In this document: positions 5,864 to 7,472 of the stretch, piece by piece
Position numbering within the stretch: position 1 is the first letter of the stretch
How the letters are laid out: each line of letters opens with the position of its first letter
Assembly (NCBI GenBank): GCA_018713425.1
Contig: DVOT01000064.1
Coordinates: 1-7,472 of the forward strand
Reading direction: 5' to 3'
Length of the DNA: 7,472 nucleotides
Source: Alectryocaccomicrobium faecavium
GTDB lineage: Bacteria > Bacillota > Clostridia > Christensenellales > Aristaeellaceae
Notes under the pieces: model-generated
The model's input: the letters and a program-made list of their open reading frames with translations, nothing else
Databases searched by the model: none
Told to the model about the DNA's origin: nothing
Program-made: the position numbers and the translations under genes

Positions 5864-7252
5864 TTAAAAATCCGCGTTGCGCGTGGTGCGCGGGAAGGGC
5901 AGCACGTCGCGAATGTTGGAAATCCCCGTCAAATACATCACCATGCGCTCAAAGCCCATGCCAAAGCCCGAATGCTCCACCGAGCCATACTTGCGCAGTT
6001 CCAGATACCACCAGTAGTCCTCGCGGTTCAGGCCCAGCTCGTCCATGCGGGCGGTGAGCACGTCCAGCCGCTCTTCCCTCTGGCTGCCGCCGCACAGCTC
6101 GCCGATGGCGGGCACCAGCAGGTCGGCGGCGCGCACGGTTTTGCCGTCGTCGTTCATGCGCATGTAGAACGCCTTGATCTCCTTGGGATAGTCCGTGACG
6201 AACACCGGCTTCTGAAAATGCTTTTCCGTGAGATAGCGCTCGTGCTCGGTTTGCAAATCCACGCCCCAGCTCACCGGGTATTCGAACGCCGCGCCCGAGT
6301 TGGCGAGGATTTCGATGGCCTCGGTATATGGCACGCGCGCGAAATCCGCGTCGCGCACACGGGTCAGCCGCTCGATCAGGCCCTTATCCACAAAGCTGTT
6401 CAGGAACTGCATCTCCTCCGGCGCTTCTTCCAGCACGGCGGAAATGATGTATTTCACCATTTCCTCTTCCAGATCCATATCGGCTTCCAGATCGGCGAAG
6501 GCCATTTCCGGCTCGATCATCCAGAATTCCGCCGCGTGGCGCGGGGTGTAGCTGTTTTCCGCGCGGAAGGTGGGGCCAAAGGTATACACATTGCGGAAGG
6601 CGAGCGCGAACGCCTCCGCGTTGAGCTGGCCGGAAACCGTGAGCGAAACCGGCTTGCCGAAGAAATCCTCGTTGTAATCCACCTTGCCAGCCTCTGTGCG
6701 GGGCAGGTTTTCCAGATCCAGCGTGGTCACCTGGAACATTTCGCCCGCGCCCTCGCAATCGCTGCCGGTGATCAGCGGCGTGTGTACGTACACAAAGCCG
6801 CGCTCGTGCATAAAGCGGTGCACGGCCTGCGCCGCGATGGAGCGGATGCGGAACGCGCACTGGAACAGATTCGCCCGCGGGCGCAAGTGCTGGATGGTGC
6901 GCAGGTATTCGATGGAGTGCCGCTTCTTTTGCAGCGGATAATCCGAGGGGCTCTCGCCCAGGATCTCGATTTCGTCCGCCTTGAGTTCAAAGGGCTGGGG
7001 CATGTCCGGCGTGAGGGTCAAAGTGCCCTTCACGCAAAGGGACGCGCCCACGCTCACGGCGCGCATGCGATCGCGATAATTGGGAACGCGCGCCTCCTCA
7101 GCCACGATTTGCAGGTTCTTGAAGAACGTGCCGTCGTTCAGTTCAATGAACGAAAAGTTCTTCGATTCCCGCGCGGTGCGCACCCAGCCGCGGATTTCCA
7201 CGCCAGGCAGGTCCGTCTGCGGCGTGCAGCGATACAATTCCCGGATCGTCAT
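5864..7252 (-). CDS. asnS: Asparaginyl-tRNA synthetase
   Basis: A class IIb aminoacyl-tRNA synthetase that activates asparagine with ATP and loads it on tRNA-Asn in the cytoplasm. The 462 residues are the normal length. An N-terminal OB-fold anticodon-binding domain (about 17-98, GVEIRGWVRTARESKNFSFIELNDG) precedes the catalytic domain (about 125-462). The asparagine/ATP site shows GSDCEGAGEMFQV (163-175) and SLTVSGQLNAEAFA (203-216). Motif 2 is FGPTFRAENSYTPRHAAEF (225-243); motif 3 is GFGMGFERMVMYLTGISNIR (429-448), followed by DVLPFPRTTRNADF at the C-terminus. The insert TLDLENLPRTEAGKVDYNEDFFGK (about 177-200) is typical of AsnRS rather than AspRS. I chose ATG 7252 over 7258 because GGAGG (7260-7264) is 7 nt from the former and 1 nt from the latter. 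queT follows in the same unit. I found no confident promoter in the visible leader. Confidence 0.97.
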   Translation of the reverse strand: MTIRELYRCTPQTDLPGVEIRGWVRTARESKNFSFIELNDGTFFKNLQIVAEEARVPNYRDRMRAVSVGASLCVKGTLTLTPDMPQPFELKADEIEILGESPSDYPLQKKRHSIEYLRTIQHLRPRANLFQCAFRIRSIAAQAVHRFMHERGFVYVHTPLITGSDCEGAGEMFQVTTLDLENLPRTEAGKVDYNEDFFGKPVSLTVSGQLNAEAFALAFRNVYTFGPTFRAENSYTPRHAAEFWMIEPEMAFADLEADMDLEEEMVKYIISAVLEEAPEEMQFLNSFVDKGLIERLTRVRDADFARVPYTEAIEILANSGAAFEYPVSWGVDLQTEHERYLTEKHFQKPVFVTDYPKEIKAFYMRMNDDGKTVRAADLLVPAIGELCGGSQREERLDVLTARMDELGLNREDYWWYLELRKYGSVEHSGFGMGFERMVMYLTGISNIRDVLPFPRTTRNADF

Positions 7253-7259
7253 GCCCATT

Positions 7260-7264
7260 CCTCC
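7260..7264 (-). promoter_or_regulatory. Ribosome binding site choosing the asnS start
   Basis: GGAGG on the minus strand precedes AATGGGCATG, which contains two in-frame ATGs. Spacing is 1 nt to the first (7258) and 7 nt to the second (7252), favouring the second, so the protein would begin MTIRELYR. Confidence 0.7.
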
Positions 7265-7312
7265 ATTTTCTCATATTTCGCGATTTTTGCTTGTGGACGG
7301 GGAAGCGAGCCA

Positions 7313-7455
7313 ATCCCTCCGTCGCGGCTGCGCCGCGCCACCTCCCGATCCCTCCGTCACGGCTTGCGCCGTGCCACCTCCCGATCCCTCCGTCACGGCT
7401 TGCGCCGTGCCACCTCCCGATCCCTCCGTCACGGCTTGCGCCGTGCCACCTCCCT
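7313..7455. repeat. Four tandem copies of a 35/36-nt hairpin repeat
   Basis: Units lie at 7313-7347 (35 nt), 7348-7383, 7384-7419 and 7420-7455 (36 nt each). The last three are identical except for the final base of the fourth. On the plus strand each unit is ATCCCTCCGT, then an inverted repeat, then CCACCTCCCG. In units 2-4 the inverted repeat is CACGGC-TTGC-GCCGTG; on the minus strand the loop reads GCAA, a GNRA tetraloop. Unit 1 has CGCGGC-TGC-GCCGCG, in which an A-T pair is replaced by a G-C pair, so the stem is kept. There are no spacers, so it is not CRISPR. Such purine/pyrimidine-flanked hairpin repeats look like the dispersed intergenic repeats of gut Clostridia. The array covers much of the visible leader upstream of asnS and may continue past the edge. 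Confidence 0.9.
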
Positions 7456-7471
7456 TTTCCCTTCGGGAAAA
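7455..7471. repeat. Perfect 7-bp hairpin at the window edge
   Basis: TTTTCCC (7455-7461) pairs with GGGAAAA (7465-7471) around the triloop TTC. It directly abuts the fourth repeat unit and looks like part of the same intergenic element. What follows on the plus strand is outside the window, so a terminator for a rightward gene cannot be judged. Confidence 0.6.
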
Positions 7472-7472
7472 A

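Noticed and set aside
5858..5900. preQ1 riboswitch before queT
   Set aside because: Only 12 nt separate asnS from queT, and the bases upstream encode conserved AsnRS motif 3 and C-terminus.
7313..7455. CRISPR array
   Set aside because: The 36-nt units follow each other directly with no unique spacers and no cas genes nearby.
7313..7455. T-box riboswitch upstream of asnS
   Set aside because: On the minus strand GGTGGCACGGCG resembles the T-box core GGTGGNACCGCG. However, it occurs four times, has G for C at a conserved base, and no terminator/antiterminator pair or specifier stem is seen between the array and asnS.

Overview
All seven protein genes lie on the minus strand, so the window reads biologically from right (7472) to left (1). 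The DNA is GC-rich with strongly biased codons. The gene set suggests a high-GC, probably gut-associated, anaerobic member of the Clostridia (Oscillospiraceae-like): paired pta-ackA, a DUF177 gene before rpmF, a QueT-family transporter, strong GGAGG ribosome sites, and short hairpin repeats between genes. That placement is inference; no rRNA or other taxonomic marker is present.

Layout in the direction of transcription. (1) 7472-7265: a gene-free leader with four tandem copies of a roughly 36-nt hairpin repeat. (2) asnS (asparaginyl-tRNA synthetase), then queT (predicted queuosine-precursor transporter) 12 nt later, apparently one transcription unit. (3) A near-consensus -10 element, then pta and ackA 6 nt apart; these interconvert acetyl-CoA and acetate with ATP gain. 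(4) A clear sigma-A-type promoter, then yceD (DUF177) and rpmF (ribosomal protein bL32) 21 nt apart. (5) A 420-nt gene-free stretch with a run of perfect or near-perfect palindromes, ending in a strong intrinsic terminator. (6) A separate promoter and a large gene for a cytoplasmic glycoside-hydrolase-like protein, running off the left edge after 628 codons.

The window is mostly core housekeeping: translation (asnS, queT, rpmF, yceD) and overflow/energy metabolism (pta, ackA). The less ordinary parts are the two palindrome/repeat-rich intergenic regions, which share short sequence modules, the asnS-queT pairing (AsnRS charges a tRNA that is a queuosine substrate), and the glycosidase-like gene with no family I can name. 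I found no convincing new defence or mobile system, no tRNA or rRNA, no CRISPR array and no transposase.
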